Of a stretch of DNA of 64,000 nt, positions 63,764 through 64,000 are shown piece by piece. Each line of letters opens with the position of its first letter. Positions within the stretch are counted from its first letter, which is position 1. The notes beneath the pieces were generated by a model that searched no databases, was not told where the DNA came from, and was given only the letters and a program-made list of their open reading frames with translations. The stretch lies in assembly GCF_022014595.1 (NCBI RefSeq), contig NZ_CP091740.1:1-64000 (forward strand), written 5' to 3'. This DNA comes from Solitalea lacus (GTDB lineage Bacteria; Bacteroidota; Bacteroidia; Sphingobacteriales; Sphingobacteriaceae). The position numbers and the translations under genes are program-made.

Positions 63764-64000
63764 TCAATGATCCATATTTTGTGAATAATCTGCATTTACT
63801 GTAGTTCCATTTACATCCTCATTATATTGCAATATCATTTTTTGCAATTTCATCCGAGCCTTAAACAAATTAGACTTTGAGGTCCCCGCCGAAATATGTA
63901 ATAATGCCGCAATTTCTTCATGAGAATACCCATCAATTACAAAGAGGTTAAATGCTGCACGATAAGCTGCTGGCAATTGCTGAATCAGCATCAACAATTC
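63764..64000 (-). CDS. ECF-type sigma factor, N-terminus outside the window
   Basis: The last 78 codons of an ECF sigma factor: region 4 with LPAAYRAAFNLFVIDGYSHE and EIAALLHISAGTSKSNLFKA, then RMKLQKMILQYNEDVNG. Region 2 and the start codon are beyond the right edge. It precedes the anti-sigma-like gene by 34 bp and forms the second sigma/anti-sigma pair of this window, distinct from the one at 29841-31032. Confidence 0.9.
   Translation of the reverse strand, partial: ELLMLIQQLPAAYRAAFNLFVIDGYSHEEIAALLHISAGTSKSNLFKARMKLQKMILQYNEDVNGTTVNADYSQNMDH

Noticed and set aside
1-64000. tRNA, rRNA, insertion sequence or prophage genes
   Set aside because: I looked in the spacers for tRNA-like arms, transposase or integrase motifs and terminal repeats and found none I could support.

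Overview
The window looks like chromosomal DNA of a member of the Bacteroidota, most likely near the Sphingobacteriales. Several observations point there. Promoters match the Bacteroidota -7 consensus TAnnTTTG (one is a full TTG-N19-TACTTTTG). One secreted protein ends in a gliding-motility/T9SS type B (CHU_C) C-terminal domain. DUF4270, SusC-like TonB receptor, DUF937-OmpA and COX24 miniprotein families are present, and CarB is of a short form. Genes outside the repeats look AT-rich, with AT-rich spacers. No tRNA, rRNA, CRISPR, IS or prophage was recognised.

Left third (1-20764, all minus strand): a surface-protein region. A giant adhesin (1-7451, C-terminus outside the window) carries 15 exact-length 72-residue Ig/PKD-like repeats, a carbohydrate-binding-like module and a glycine-rich domain. 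Beside it an apparent three-gene operon is transcribed 20764 to 8062. It holds an 826-residue protein with three 86-residue repeats, a 2593-residue protein with 30 tandem 78-residue Ig_7-like units that are identical in protein sequence, and a 796-residue protein with SprB-like, cadherin-like and DUF11 domains that alone carries the T9SS sorting domain. A strong terminator (8013-8050) closes the operon and another (20884-20924) isolates it from panC. The three proteins and the giant adhesin share modules, which suggests a cell-surface fibre or adhesin system built by domain shuffling and repeat amplification.

Middle (21181-53900): mostly housekeeping genes in short units, nearly every convergent pair separated by a clear hairpin terminator. 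panC diverges from a GT5-only glycogen-synthase-like gene plus a DUF4270 lipoprotein. Then come sodA; divergent tadA/rlmI, whose promoters suggest leaderless mRNAs; terC; an SDR gene; an ECF sigma/anti-sigma/DUF4097-like operon; aspS; a metallophosphatase; DUF937-OmpA; ssb; mutY; HU, a TPR protein and the COX24 miniprotein; rng; radA-DUF1572; an acyl-CoA synthetase; a 2H phosphoesterase; a beta-barrel protein; carB; an M13 peptidase lipoprotein; an NadR-type kinase; and a DinB gene.

Right end (54043-64000): an S37-type peptidase, then a thiamine-related stretch. A TPP riboswitch (55578-55700) precedes a TonB-dependent receptor, followed by a DinB gene and thiE. After two tandem alpha/beta-hydrolase lipoproteins comes a protein resembling thiamine pyrophosphokinase but without the usual acidic motif, then a GNAT gene. 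The window closes with a second ECF-sigma/anti-sigma pair in which the anti-sigma protein has a beta-barrel-like C-terminal half.
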